Shown: positions 1-8,986, counted from the stretch's first letter. The stretch is 64,000 bases of DNA from an uncultured Erysipelotrichaceae bacterium (GCA_902775285.1 CACYLI010000002.1:1-64000), one strand, 5' to 3'. Made by a program: numbers and translations. Notes: generated from the sequence alone by a model not told the origin.

Positions 1-12
1 TTTTGAAGCCAT
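1..12 (-). CDS. Start of a truncated gene (first four codons only)
   Basis: An ATG at 12-10 is followed by codons for Ala, Ser and Lys, then the window ends. A strong ribosome-binding sequence (AAAGGAGGTG on the minus strand) sits 8 bases upstream, which makes this a real start and not chance. It lies downstream of psd. The product cannot be named from four residues. Confidence 0.6.
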
Positions 13-17
13 AATAA

Positions 18-43
18 AATACACCTCCTTTCGGAAGTGTATT
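18..43 (-). promoter_or_regulatory. Perfect RNA hairpin covering the ribosome-binding site of the truncated gene
   Basis: Read on the minus strand, positions 43 to 18 form an 11-pair stem (one G-U pair) closed by a GAAA tetraloop. The 3' arm contains the GGAGGU Shine-Dalgarno sequence. A candidate -10 box (TATAAT with an upstream TG) occupies 46-41 and overlaps the outer arm, so only transcripts that begin further upstream, for example from psd, would carry the full hairpin. Read instead as DNA, it would be an operator-like inverted repeat over a promoter. Confidence 0.5.
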
Positions 44-102
44 ATATCATTTTTAAAAATACTTTTTAATTAATGTCTACCCTAATGGGTGCATTTCAAT
101 AA

Positions 103-1002
103 TTAGATACTTTTTAAATTATTAATAATTCTACTAAATAATTTAGCTTTTCCTATTCTTTCTCCATATTTAACATTTGTTTCTATTCCTTCAAGAGAAT
201 TGGATAATATATCTTTATCCATTTCAATTGTATTCTTTTTAAATAATAATACAATTGTTGAACCTCCAAATTCAAAATATCCTTTTTCTTCACCTTTTTT
301 AAATTCATATTCTTGATGATTATTTTTGATTCTACCAACACCTAAAGCTCCAATTTCTACTTCTATAACTTTTCCAAAATTTTTAGTATTTAAAATAGTC
401 CATTCACGAGAATTAGTTTTGAAAAAATTATAATGATTTAAAGATATTGGTTGAACAGTATGAAATATACCTCTTATTTTATAATTTCTACTCTTTTTAC
501 CATTATCAATATAACAATATCTATGATAATTATCAGTAGATAATCTAAATACTAATGCTATTCCATTCTTATATTCATCCATAATACTTTCTTCTATTAA
601 TGAATCAATACTATAAAATGAATCTTTTATTTTTAAAACTAAATCAGAGCTTATATCATAACATAATACTTTACTATCACATGGAGATATTAAAATATCT
701 TTTCTAGCGCTAATTGGTCTTTTATATGGAATTACTTTTCTTGTAAAAAAATCATTATATGATTTATAATTTTTTGCTTCATATTCAAATGTATTTATAT
801 TATTTTTATCAACAAATTTATTTATTTTTCTTTTTGATAAACTACTATTCATATATAAACCTATTATATTTGATATAAACTTAGTAGTTACTATTTTTAA
901 TAGTATTCTTCCCACAAATGTATTATATAAAAAATTAAGAGTCTTACTTGACTCTGTAATTATATTATCTTTACTATTTCTATCTCTTGTAATATATATC
1001 AT
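103..1002 (-). CDS. psd: Phosphatidylserine decarboxylase proenzyme
   Basis: This enzyme decarboxylates phosphatidylserine to phosphatidylethanolamine at the membrane. The C-terminal part carries FEFGGSTIVLLF, with the GST processing site at about Gly247-Ser248; in this family the serine self-cleaves to give the pyruvoyl cofactor and separate beta and alpha chains. The HRYCYID and H..V.PISL segments around residues 160-195 also fit the family. At 299 residues the length is normal. The start overlaps the pssA stop by four bases (ATGA), so the two steps of the pathway are translationally coupled. Decarboxylases of the archaetidylserine type are related, but the pssA partner supports Psd. Confidence 0.93.
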   Translation of the reverse strand: MIYITRDRNSKDNIITESSKTLNFLYNTFVGRILLKIVTTKFISNIIGLYMNSSLSKRKINKFVDKNNINTFEYEAKNYKSYNDFFTRKVIPYKRPISARKDILISPCDSKVLCYDISSDLVLKIKDSFYSIDSLIEESIMDEYKNGIALVFRLSTDNYHRYCYIDNGKKSRNYKIRGIFHTVQPISLNHYNFFKTNSREWTILNTKNFGKVIEVEIGALGVGRIKNNHQEYEFKKGEEKGYFEFGGSTIVLLFKKNTIEMDKDILSNSLEGIETNVKYGERIGKAKLFSRIINNLKSI

Positions 1003-1625
1003 AAGAACTTTCTTACTGTAATAATAAGTAATACTTCTATTACACCAATTATAATAAATAATATCATTGTTTTCATTTGTGGTTTTTTTACTTTAAATTT
1101 AGTTATAAATAATATACCAACTATTAATAAAGCTGCTGCATATAAATAAACAAAACTACATCCCATAATTTTTCTAAAAATATAAAGTGCTGGGAATATA
1201 AGTGCAGCTGAGGTAACAGGAAGTCCTATATATTCTTTTACAGGAGTACTACTATTTCTAAGTATCTCTAATACATTAAAATATGCAAGTCTTATTAATG
1301 CTGCTATCGGATATAAAATAACTATTGGAAGCAAATAACATTTATCCATTCCAAGTCTATAACCTATAACTGCTGGTAATACACCAAAACAAACTAAATC
1401 TGATAAACTATCAAGTTGTATTCCAAAATGCTTTTCCTCTTCTGTTCTTCTTTTTTTAGTTCTTGCAACTTTTCCATCAAACATATCACAAAGACCAGAA
1501 AACATTAAACAAATAATTGCTGGTAATAAATGTTTTGGATCTTTAATTGCTAATAAAATACCTGTTAGCCCTGATGCAAAACCTAAATATGTTAATAAAA
1601 CTGTATAATCGTAAACTCCTATCAT
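999..1625 (-). CDS. pssA: CDP-diacylglycerol--serine O-phosphatidyltransferase
   Basis: This integral membrane enzyme transfers phosphatidyl from CDP-diacylglycerol to serine. The CDP-alcohol phosphotransferase signature is complete: D47, DG at 50-51, AR at 54-55, G68, D72 and D76. Several hydrophobic segments follow (about 82-105, 138-150, 157-173 and 185-205). The start has an AGAGGTG ribosome-binding site. The gene opens the pssA-psd unit and has its own promoter just after the leuS terminator. The phosphoryl acceptor is inferred to be serine from the adjoining psd gene, because the signature alone does not distinguish the alcohol. Confidence 0.92.
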   Translation of the reverse strand: MIGVYDYTVLLTYLGFASGLTGILLAIKDPKHLLPAIICLMFSGLCDMFDGKVARTKKRRTEEEKHFGIQLDSLSDLVCFGVLPAVIGYRLGMDKCYLLPIVILYPIAALIRLAYFNVLEILRNSSTPVKEYIGLPVTSAALIFPALYIFRKIMGCSFVYLYAAALLIVGILFITKFKVKKPQMKTMILFIIIGVIEVLLIITVRKFL

Positions 1626-1641
1626 AAGACACCTCTATTTA

Positions 1642-1670
1642 ATTATATTATATTAATCATAAAAATGCAA
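1642..1670 (-). promoter_or_regulatory. Promoter of pssA-psd
   Basis: TTGCAT (1670-1665) and TATAAT (1647-1642) are separated by 17 bases, a sigma-A arrangement, and lie between the leuS terminator and pssA. The implied leader is about 10 bases. Confidence 0.55.
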
Positions 1671-1677
1671 ACAAGTA

Positions 1678-1704
1678 ACAAAAAAAGCCTTAATTATAAG
1701 GCTT
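1678..1704 (-). terminator. Rho-independent terminator of leuS
   Basis: An 8-pair stem (AAGCCTTA with TAAGGCTT, 4-base loop) is followed by a run of seven T on the minus strand. The leuS stop codon lies in the upstream arm. Confidence 0.85.
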
Positions 1705-4105
1705 ATTTTACTACTATATTAACTATTTTATTAGGAACAACTATTTCTTTTACTATTTCTTTACCTTCAATAAATCTTTTAACATTTTCTTGTTCTTTAG
1801 CTAAAGATAATAATTCTTCTTTTGAAGTATTAACACTTACATCTATAGTTGCTCTTAATTTACCATTAACACTACATGCTATTTGAACATTTTCATCTAC
1901 ACATTTACTTTCATCATATGTAGGCCAAGAAAATGTTGATATTTCTTTATTATGTAATACAGTTTCATTTAACTCTTCTGTTATATGAGGAGCAATAGGA
2001 TTTAATAATGTTAATAATATCTTATAGTCTTCATGAGTAATAGAATCTTGTTTATCATATTCATTCAACATTATCATTAAAGCAGATATAGCAGTATTAA
2101 ATTTCATATTTTCATAATCATTAGAAACTTTTTTAATAGTTTTATTAATAATACTTTCTAATTTTTCACTATATCCTTTTTTATCATTTAATTTATCTTT
2201 ATAATTATAAATTCTTTCTAAGAATCTACTAACTCCCTTAATACCATTTTCATTCCATGGACATTCAAGACTATATTCTCCCATAAATAATATATATGCT
2301 CTTAATGTATCAGCTCCATATTCATTTACAACATCAAGTGGATCTATAACATTTCCTTTAGATTTACTCATTTTATCACCATCTGGTCCTAAAACAAGTC
2401 CTTGAGCAGTTCTTTTAGCATATGGTTCACTTACAGGAACAACACCAATATCATATAAGAAATGATGCCAAAATCTTGAATATATTACATGTCTAGTAAC
2501 ATGTTCCATTCCACCATTATACCAGTCTACTGGTAACCAATATTTTAGTTCTTCCATACTAGCTAGTTCATTATCATTATGTGGATCAATATATCTTAAG
2601 AAATACCATGAAGAACCAGCCCATTGAGGCATAGTATCAGTTTCTCTTTTAGCATCTCTACCACATTTTGGACATTTACAATTAACAAAATCACTCATTT
2701 TAGCAAGTGGACTTTCACCATCTGTTCCTACTTCAAAATTTTCAACTTTTGGTAAACGAAGTGGTAATTCTTCATAAGGAACACCAACATCTCCACAATG
2801 ATCACAATGAACAATTGGAATTGGTTCACCCCAATATCTTTGTCTATTGAATGCCCAATCTTTCATCTTAAATTGAATAGCTTTTTCTCCAATTTTATTC
2901 TTTTGTAAGAATTCTATCATCTTTAGAATAGCTTCTTTTTTATTTGTAATACCATTTAGTTCTCCAGAGTTAATCATTTCTCCATCGCCAGTATAAGCTT
3001 CTTTAGAAATATCTCCTCCTTTTATAACTTCAATAATATCAACACCAAATTTCTTAGCAAAATCATAGTCTCTTTGATCATGAGCAGGAACAGCCATAAT
3101 AGCTCCAGTTCCATAACCCATCATTACATAATCAGCTACAAATACAGGTATTTCTTTATCATTAACTGGATCTATTGCTTTAATACCTTTTATTTCTACA
3201 CCTGTTTTATCTTTTTGTAATTCTACACGTTCAAATTCAGTTTTCTTCTTAGCTTCTTCTTTATAATTTATAATTTCATCATAATTAGTAATTTTATCTT
3301 TTAAAGTTTCAACTAATGGATGTTCTGGAGCAATAACCATAAATGTAGCTCCATATAAAGTATCTGGTCTTGTTGTATATACTTTTAATGATTCTTTAGT
3401 ATCTTTTATTTTAAAATTAACAAAAGCACCTGTACTTTTACCAATCCAGTTTTCTTGTTGTGTCTTTATATTTGGTAAATAATCAACTTCTTTTAAACCT
3501 TCTAATAACTTATCTGCATATTCAGTTATTCTTAAATACCAAACATCTTTTTCTTTTTGAATTACTTGACTATGACAAATATCACATTTACCACCTTGAG
3601 AATCTTCATTTGAAAGTACTACTCTACAAGATGGGCAATAATTAACTAATGTTTTATCTCTGAATGCAAGTCCATTATCAAACATCTTTAAGAAAATCCA
3701 TTGAGTCCATTTATAATATTTTTCATCAGTAGTATCTACACATCTATCATAATCAAATGAAAAACCTATTTGTTTTAATTGTTTAGTAAATACTTCAATA
3801 TTTTTATCAGTTACTTTTCTTGGATGAGTTTTTGTTTTAATAGCATAATTTTCAGTAGGTAAACCAAAAGCATCAAATCCTATAGGAAATAATACATTAT
3901 ATCCTTCCATTCTTCTTTTTCTAGATATTACTTCTAATCCAGAATAAGCTTTAACATGACCAATATGCATTCCAGCTCCACTAGGATAAGGGAACTCAAC
4001 TAATCCATAGAATTTCTTTTTTGATTTATCTGTTCCTGTTTTAAAAGTTTTATTCTTTTCCCAAATATTCTGCCATTTTTTTTCTATTCTTTTAAAATCA
4101 TACAT
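1703..4105 (-). CDS. leuS: Leucyl-tRNA synthetase
   Basis: LeuRS charges tRNA-Leu with leucine. Visible features in order are HIGH at residues 47-50, a zinc-type CPSC/CDIC pair near 170-190, the CP1 editing domain with the TTRPDTLYG threonine-rich motif and the GTGAIMAVPAHDQRDYDF hydrolytic motif, a second CDHCG/CKCPKCG cluster, WYNGGMEHVTRHV, and KMSKS near 577-581. The length of 800 is usual for bacterial LeuRS. It overlaps the preceding small membrane-protein gene by eight bases, and both lie behind a Leu-type T-box leader, so expression should respond to uncharged tRNA-Leu. Confidence 0.98.
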   Translation of the reverse strand: MYDFKRIEKKWQNIWEKNKTFKTGTDKSKKKFYGLVEFPYPSGAGMHIGHVKAYSGLEVISRKRRMEGYNVLFPIGFDAFGLPTENYAIKTKTHPRKVTDKNIEVFTKQLKQIGFSFDYDRCVDTTDEKYYKWTQWIFLKMFDNGLAFRDKTLVNYCPSCRVVLSNEDSQGGKCDICHSQVIQKEKDVWYLRITEYADKLLEGLKEVDYLPNIKTQQENWIGKSTGAFVNFKIKDTKESLKVYTTRPDTLYGATFMVIAPEHPLVETLKDKITNYDEIINYKEEAKKKTEFERVELQKDKTGVEIKGIKAIDPVNDKEIPVFVADYVMMGYGTGAIMAVPAHDQRDYDFAKKFGVDIIEVIKGGDISKEAYTGDGEMINSGELNGITNKKEAILKMIEFLQKNKIGEKAIQFKMKDWAFNRQRYWGEPIPIVHCDHCGDVGVPYEELPLRLPKVENFEVGTDGESPLAKMSDFVNCKCPKCGRDAKRETDTMPQWAGSSWYFLRYIDPHNDNELASMEELKYWLPVDWYNGGMEHVTRHVIYSRFWHHFLYDIGVVPVSEPYAKRTAQGLVLGPDGDKMSKSKGNVIDPLDVVNEYGADTLRAYILFMGEYSLECPWNENGIKGVSRFLERIYNYKDKLNDKKGYSEKLESIINKTIKKVSNDYENMKFNTAISALMIMLNEYDKQDSITHEDYKILLTLLNPIAPHITEELNETVLHNKEISTFSWPTYDESKCVDENVQIACSVNGKLRATIDVSVNTSKEELLSLAKEQENVKRFIEGKEIVKEIVVPNKIVNIVVK

Positions 4106-4469
4106 TTTTCTTCTTCTCCTTCTCTTTTCTTTTCATACTTTTACCAGCAAGTTCATATAATGCATACATAAATGCAAATACTGTTATAAAAGTTATAAGT
4201 AATTTATACATAAATCCATTAATATTTATAATTAAAGCAGATGTAAATGCAATTATAAATGAATTAATTAATGCACATATTCTAAGTACTTTTTTATAAT
4301 CTGTTTTTCTCATATCTAAATCATATCTAGTTATAAATATTTTTACTGGATCGTTTCTTTTCAGTTTTGAATAATCTTTTTTTCTTTTATTTAAGAATAC
4401 CTCATAAATCAGGTAAAAAAGCATAAAGAGTAATACAAAATCATATATAAATCTTACTATCGGACTCAT
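4098..4469 (-). CDS. Small membrane protein in the leuS T-box operon
   Basis: I do not recognise a named family. The start chosen is the ATG at 4469, which follows GAAAGGAG by five bases; an in-frame upstream ATG at 4484 has no such site. The 123-residue product has an N-terminal hydrophobic segment (about residues 5-22), two more near 65-85 and 90-110, and a very basic C-terminus. Its stop overlaps leuS, and it is the first gene after the T-box leader, so it shares leucine-responsive control. Nothing in the sequence says what it does. Confidence 0.8.
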   Translation of the reverse strand: MSPIVRFIYDFVLLFMLFYLIYEVFLNKRKKDYSKLKRNDPVKIFITRYDLDMRKTDYKKVLRICALINSFIIAFTSALIININGFMYKLLITFITVFAFMYALYELAGKSMKRKEKEKKKNV

Positions 4470-4489
4470 TTTTTCTCCTTTCAAAATAA

Positions 4490-4692
4490 AAACTTTATAA
4501 CTTAAGGATGAGTTTTACCCACGGTACCACCTTAATTCATAAAGTTTTATGCATCTTTAATATTGTTAACGCCAATGTACGACTATTTCTAAAAAAAGCA
4601 AGTTCAATTTTTATTTATATTAGTTTTCACCAAACACTAACTCTCTTTAATAAAATCAAAATCTACTACTCTTTTTCTCAATCAAAATATGC
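4490..4692 (-). promoter_or_regulatory. T-box leader, Leu specifier, controlling the leuS operon
   Basis: The minus strand holds the T-box core AAGGTGGTACCGTGG at about 4534-4520, where the bulge pairs with the acceptor end of uncharged tRNA. A stem I with AGAGAG and the GTTTGGTGAAAACTA region lies at 4650-4620. The specifier loop GAACTTGC at 4605-4598 gives CTT, a Leu codon (4602-4600). The terminator competing with the antiterminator is AACTTTAT..TTAAGG paired with CCTTAA..ATAAAGTT followed by TTTTTATTTT at about 4550-4483. This agrees with the leuS gene downstream. Confidence 0.93.
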
Positions 4693-4696
4693 TTAA

Positions 4697-4725
4697 ATTA
4701 TACTACATATATTTTTTAAATTCAA
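4697..4725 (-). promoter_or_regulatory. Promoter of the leuS T-box operon
   Basis: TTGAAT (4725-4720) and TATAAT (4702-4697) are exactly 17 bases apart. Transcription would start near 4690, directly in front of T-box stem I. Confidence 0.75.
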
Positions 4726-4735
4726 CAATATTTTA

Positions 4736-5911
4736 CTATAATAAATCACTAATTTTCTCTTTTAAATCAACTATCTCTGCATTATTAACTGCTTCATCTA
4801 CAAGAGAAGTAAAATCATACTTTTTTTCTTCTTCATAAATATGTTTTAAATTTGGATTAATAACTGGATGACGAGGTACAAAAACTGTACAACAATCTTC
4901 ATAAGGAAGAATTGATATATCGTATGTATCTATTTGTTTAGATATATTTATAATATCTAATTTATCAAATGAACAAAGAGGTCTTAATATTGGATAATTT
5001 GTAACATCATTAACTGCTAGAATACTTGATAAAGTTTGACTAGCTACTTGTCCTACACTTTCTCCATTTACAATAGCAAGACATTTATACTTTTTAGCAA
5101 TACGTTCTGCTATTTGATACATTTTTCTTCTCATAAATGTTATTAAATATGTTTGATCTAATTCTTTATATATAGTTTCTTGTATTTTAGTAAAATTAAT
5201 AACTATTAATTTACCATGAGTATTATATTTTTCTAATTTACGAGCTAACTCTATTACTTTATTTCTTGCTTCTATACTAGTATGAGGTCTACTTTCAAAA
5301 TATAAATAATATAGTTCTACTCCTCTTTTAATAGTTAAATATCCAGCAACTGGTGAATCAATACCACCACTAAGCATTAATAAAGCTCTTCCAAGAGTAC
5401 TCACAGGATAACCACCAAGACCACTTATTGTTTCATTATAAATATAAACTCCTTCTCTTCTAATTTCTACATTTAATTCTACTTCTGGATTATGTACATC
5501 GACTTTAAAATTTGTATTTTTAAGAATATGAGCACCAATTATATTATTCATTTTCATAGAATCAATTGGATAAGATTTATCACTTCTATGTGTTATTACT
5601 TTAAAAGTTTTTTCATTTTTTTCTTTCATTAAATTTAAGCAAACATTTTTTATATTCTCAACATCATTATCTTGAGTCTCATAAGCAATAACAATACCAT
5701 GAATACCAAATATCTCTTTTAATTTTAAAACAATTTCTTCTAATTCATCTTCATTTGGAATAATAAACATTCTATAATAATCATCAATTATATCAAATGA
5801 AAAAGAAGATAATTTATCAAAAATATTCTTTTTCAATTGTTTAATAAAGAATTTTCTATTATCTTTTTTAGTAGTTAATTCACCATATTTTATTAATATA
5901 ACTTTTTTCAT
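4736..5911 (-). CDS. thiI: tRNA sulfurtransferase (4-thiouridine synthesis)
   Basis: ThiI adenylates U8 of tRNA and inserts sulfur to give 4-thiouridine; it can also supply sulfur for thiazole synthesis. An N-terminal ferredoxin-like region and THUMP domain cover about residues 1-165, followed by the PP-loop pyrophosphatase motif MLSGGIDSPVAGYL near 178-191. The C-terminal CCTVFVPRHP segment is typical of ThiI. The 391-residue length matches the short Gram-positive form without a rhodanese domain. It overlaps the upstream cysteine desulfurase by four bases, the usual pair in Bacilli, which points to direct sulfur transfer. Confidence 0.96.
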   Translation of the reverse strand: MKKVILIKYGELTTKKDNRKFFIKQLKKNIFDKLSSFSFDIIDDYYRMFIIPNEDELEEIVLKLKEIFGIHGIVIAYETQDNDVENIKNVCLNLMKEKNEKTFKVITHRSDKSYPIDSMKMNNIIGAHILKNTNFKVDVHNPEVELNVEIRREGVYIYNETISGLGGYPVSTLGRALLMLSGGIDSPVAGYLTIKRGVELYYLYFESRPHTSIEARNKVIELARKLEKYNTHGKLIVINFTKIQETIYKELDQTYLITFMRRKMYQIAERIAKKYKCLAIVNGESVGQVASQTLSSILAVNDVTNYPILRPLCSFDKLDIINISKQIDTYDISILPYEDCCTVFVPRHPVINPNLKHIYEEEKKYDFTSLVDEAVNNAEIVDLKEKISDLL

Positions 5912-7032
5912 TTTAATAATAATTCATTCCAAACACGATCAAATACTTCTAAAAATTTTTGTATTTCACTACTAGTAGTTAAATGAGATAAACTTACTCT
6001 TATAGATGTAGTAGATACATCTTTATTTCCATGAGATAATGCATTTAATACAGTACTTTCTTCTAATGAAGAACAAGCTGTTGTAGTTGATACATATATT
6101 TCATGTCTTTCAAGAGCATGTACAAATGTTTCTGATTTTATTTTAAGTAAACTAAAATTAACTATTTGAGGAACACTTTGACTTGTAGAATTTATTTGGA
6201 TTGGATATTTAGAAAGTCCTTTCAATAATTCTGCTTTTAATTTTTCACATTTTTTAATATTAGAATCTAATTTATCATTCATAAGTCTAATAGCTTTAGA
6301 AAAAGCTACGATTAATGGAAGAGCTGGTGTTCCACCTCTAAATGGACAATTTTCAGTAGTTCCATATATTAATGTATCTATTTGTAAATCACGTTTCTTA
6401 TATAGAATTCCAATTCCCTTAGGAGCATATATCTTATGTGATGAAAAAGATGCTAAATCTAGATCACTCAAATAAAATCTTGTTTTACCTAAAGCTTGAG
6501 TTAAATCACTATGGAATATTACATTTGGATTCTTTTTGTTAATAACTTGTCTAATAGTTTTTAAAGGTTGTTTAAAACCTGTTTCACTATTAACAGCACA
6601 AATACTAATCAAAATAGTATCATTTCTAATTAGTTCTTCTAAATGTTTTAAATCAATTTGTCCATTTGGTAATATATTAACAAAATCAACATCATATCCT
6701 ATATTACTTAAATATCCCATTACTTCTAAAACACTTTTATGTTCTAACTTTGAAGTAATTATATGTTTACCACGATTTGCATATTTAAATGCAACTCCTT
6801 TAATAGCTGTAGTATTACTTTCACTAGCACCACTAGTAAAAATTAATTCTTTTGGATGACAATTAAATATTTCAGCTATTTGATTTGTTGCTTGTATTAA
6901 TAGTTCTTTAGATTTTACTCCAAGAGTATGAATAGAATTTGCATTTCCTATATAATCTCTTGTAACTTTACAATAAGAATCTAATACTCTTTCATCAACT
7001 GGAGTAGTTGCACTATAATCTAAATAAATCAT
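5908..7032 (-). CDS. Cysteine desulfurase (NifS/IscS class V aminotransferase)
   Basis: This PLP enzyme takes sulfur from cysteine as a protein persulfide. The cofactor lysine is Lys200 in SSHKIYAPKG, and the active-site cysteine is Cys320 in TTACSSLEES, on the mobile loop of the class I type. HSDLTQALGK and the N-terminal MIYLDYSATTP also fit. The stop overlaps the thiI start, so the likely sulfur acceptor is ThiI, as for NifZ of Bacillus subtilis. The family is certain; the specific name (nifZ, iscS) is not. Confidence 0.95.
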   Translation of the reverse strand: MIYLDYSATTPVDERVLDSYCKVTRDYIGNANSIHTLGVKSKELLIQATNQIAEIFNCHPKELIFTSGASESNTTAIKGVAFKYANRGKHIITSKLEHKSVLEVMGYLSNIGYDVDFVNILPNGQIDLKHLEELIRNDTILISICAVNSETGFKQPLKTIRQVINKKNPNVIFHSDLTQALGKTRFYLSDLDLASFSSHKIYAPKGIGILYKKRDLQIDTLIYGTTENCPFRGGTPALPLIVAFSKAIRLMNDKLDSNIKKCEKLKAELLKGLSKYPIQINSTSQSVPQIVNFSLLKIKSETFVHALERHEIYVSTTTACSSLEESTVLNALSHGNKDVSTTSIRVSLSHLTTSSEIQKFLEVFDRVWNELLLK

Positions 7033-7034
7033 TT

Positions 7035-8687
7035 TTACACCTCTATTTCTTGAATTACTGTAAGTATAACTGGTTTACATTCTGTTTCTTTGTATAAATA
7101 AGCTCCAACTTTTTCTCTTATATCATTTCTAATTTTAACATAATCAGCATATTTATTATGTGTATTTTCTTCTATAGTTGTTTCACTTATCTTTTTAACT
7201 TCATCTAATATATCTTTATTATCTTTATCATAAATAAATCCTCTTGTTATTATTTCAGGTCCTACTAATACTTTTTTATCTTTTTTGCTTAATGTTGCTG
7301 ATATTAATACAAGACCATTACTACTTAAAAGTTCTCTGTCTTTAAGAACAACATCTCCTACATCCTCACTACTTTTACCATCTATTAAAATATCATCTAC
7401 GAAAACTCTATCATAATTTTCAACTAAATTTCCATCTTTAAATGTTGCTATATAACCATTTTCTTTTAAAATAATATTTTCTTTTGGTACACCTACTTTA
7501 TATGCTAAATTACCATTTTCTACTTGATATCTGTATTCTCCTTTAATAGGCATATAGTATTTAGGATTGAATAATTTTACAAGCATCATTAAGTCTTCAC
7601 TTGAAGCATGATGTCTAACACTTTTATCTTTAGGAATACTTTCAATATTTACTCCTTTAATAGCAAGTTCATTCATTATTTTTACTATTAATTTTTCATA
7701 AGCATCATAACTTGGTTCAGCAAAACAAACTGTATCAGTTTTTTCTAAAGTTACAAATTTATCTCTTCCACTTAATATTCTATTAATATTAGCATAAGGA
7801 CTTTCTCTATCATTACTTATCAATATTACAGTATTTGATACTTTTAAATCTGTTAAATTACCAATTATATTTTCATCAATATCTAAATATCCATTTTTAA
7901 CACATATAGAAACAATTGTATGAAGTTCTTTACCCATAATAACAACTTTTCTATTTTGATCTTTTAAAGCGTTAAATATTTCTTGAATAGTATAAATATG
8001 TAATGGAAGTACACTAAATATTATTCTTCCTTCATTTTTATCTACAATTTTTTTAAAGAAACTCTCTAATTTATGATTTGGACTAGTGTGTCCCTTCTTT
8101 TCAGCAAATACACTTTCTGCCATTAAACATAAAACACCTTGTTTTCCAATATATGCAAGTTTTCCTAAATCCATGTCATAATATCCTTTCATAGTAGGAT
8201 CTATAACAAAATCTGCCATATATATAATAGCTCCATCAGGAGTATTTACTGCAAATCCTAAAGTTTCAGGACTACTATGAGTTACACTAAATGGAAAAAC
8301 ACTAAATGTTTTAAAATCTATTCTTTTATGAGCATCAATTACATGAAGATTTTTAATCTTAATTTTCTCTTCTTCACATTCATATTCTATTATTTTACTA
8401 GTATAATTTGATGCATATACATGTAAATCAGGTAAAACTTTAACTAAATCAGTAAGAGCACCCATGTTTTCATGATGTGGATGACTAATAAATAAACCAA
8501 CTATATCATTTTTATGACTAATTAAATATTCAAAATCAGGTATAACATAATCAACTCCATACATCTTATCAGGAGCATATTTCATACCACAATCAAAAAT
8601 AAGTATTTTATTATCAACACTTACTGTGTATAAATTCTTACCATTTTCATTTAAGCCACCTAAACTCATTATGTCAATTTTACTCAT
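7035..8687 (-). CDS. rnjB: Ribonuclease J family protein, J2-like with altered metal site
   Basis: RNase J proteins are metallo-beta-lactamase/beta-CASP nucleases that process and degrade RNA. The ATG at 8687 is chosen because AGGAGATG lies just upstream; ten more in-frame residues upstream lack one. The N-terminus has the J-family SLGGLNENGKN segment. The metal motif HxHxDH is changed to HPHHEN at about residues 67-72, losing the Asp and the last His, and the later GHGS-type motif reads RHHASS. B. subtilis RNase J2 shows a similar loss and acts mainly as partner of J1, so a J2 role is inferred. The C-terminal domain (about 450-550) is present. A J1 gene should exist outside the window. Confidence 0.85.
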   Translation of the reverse strand: MSKIDIMSLGGLNENGKNLYTVSVDNKILIFDCGMKYAPDKMYGVDYVIPDFEYLISHKNDIVGLFISHPHHENMGALTDLVKVLPDLHVYASNYTSKIIEYECEEEKIKIKNLHVIDAHKRIDFKTFSVFPFSVTHSSPETLGFAVNTPDGAIIYMADFVIDPTMKGYYDMDLGKLAYIGKQGVLCLMAESVFAEKKGHTSPNHKLESFFKKIVDKNEGRIIFSVLPLHIYTIQEIFNALKDQNRKVVIMGKELHTIVSICVKNGYLDIDENIIGNLTDLKVSNTVILISNDRESPYANINRILSGRDKFVTLEKTDTVCFAEPSYDAYEKLIVKIMNELAIKGVNIESIPKDKSVRHHASSEDLMMLVKLFNPKYYMPIKGEYRYQVENGNLAYKVGVPKENIILKENGYIATFKDGNLVENYDRVFVDDILIDGKSSEDVGDVVLKDRELLSSNGLVLISATLSKKDKKVLVGPEIITRGFIYDKDNKDILDEVKKISETTIEENTHNKYADYVKIRNDIREKVGAYLYKETECKPVILTVIQEIEV

Positions 8688-8728
8688 AATTTCATCTCCT
8701 TCTAATAAAAAGTTCAAATGCTTTATAA

Positions 8729-8734
8729 ATTATA
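8729..8734 (-). promoter_or_regulatory. Probable -10 box of the RNase J gene
   Basis: TATAAT on the minus strand, preceded by TTGTGT, stands about 45 bases before the start and just after the rpoZ terminator. No clear -35 hexamer is visible. Confidence 0.4.
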
Positions 8735-8742
8735 ACACAAAT

Positions 8743-8772
8743 AATAAAAAAATACTAGTAATACTAGTATTT
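8743..8772 (-). terminator. Terminator after rpoZ
   Basis: A perfect 10-pair inverted repeat (AAATACTAGT with ACTAGTATTT, 3-base loop) is followed by a run of T on the minus strand. Confidence 0.75.
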
Positions 8773-8785
8773 TAATAACTACATG

Positions 8786-8986
8786 TTAATTACTCTTTAT
8801 AGTAATTAATCCTTTTTCAACTTCTTCTAAAGCTCTCCCTATTTCTTTTTTAGATACATATTCATTTTCATTCATTTGGAAATGTTTATGTTCTTTCATA
8901 ACTTTTGCTCTATCAGCAGCAATATGAACAAGCTTATATTTAGAATCAACTATATTTAATAGTTTGTCTATTGATGGATATATCAC
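8786..8986 (-). CDS. rpoZ: RNA polymerase omega subunit
   Basis: Omega helps assemble and stabilise RNA polymerase. The sequence IYPSIDKLLNIVDSKYKLV followed by AADRAKVM is the conserved RpoZ N-terminal block. I place the start at the GTG at 8986, which follows GGGAGTGGTG by five bases and gives the usual VIYPSID beginning. The reading frame extends 13 codons further upstream to an ATG, but that ATG has no ribosome-binding site and the extra residues are not part of the family. The product is 66 residues, normal for short Firmicutes forms. Confidence 0.85.
   Translation of the reverse strand: MIYPSIDKLLNIVDSKYKLVHIAADRAKVMKEHKHFQMNENEYVSKKEIGRALEEVEKGLITIKSN

Noticed and set aside
60-100. 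Terminator after psd
   Set aside because: The only hairpin (ACCC with GGGT) has four pairs and no T run directly after it, so it is too weak to call.
4508-4696. 62-codon plus-strand open frame over the leuS leader
   Set aside because: The region is a T-box leader on the opposite strand with specifier, T-box core and terminator; the frame is incidental.
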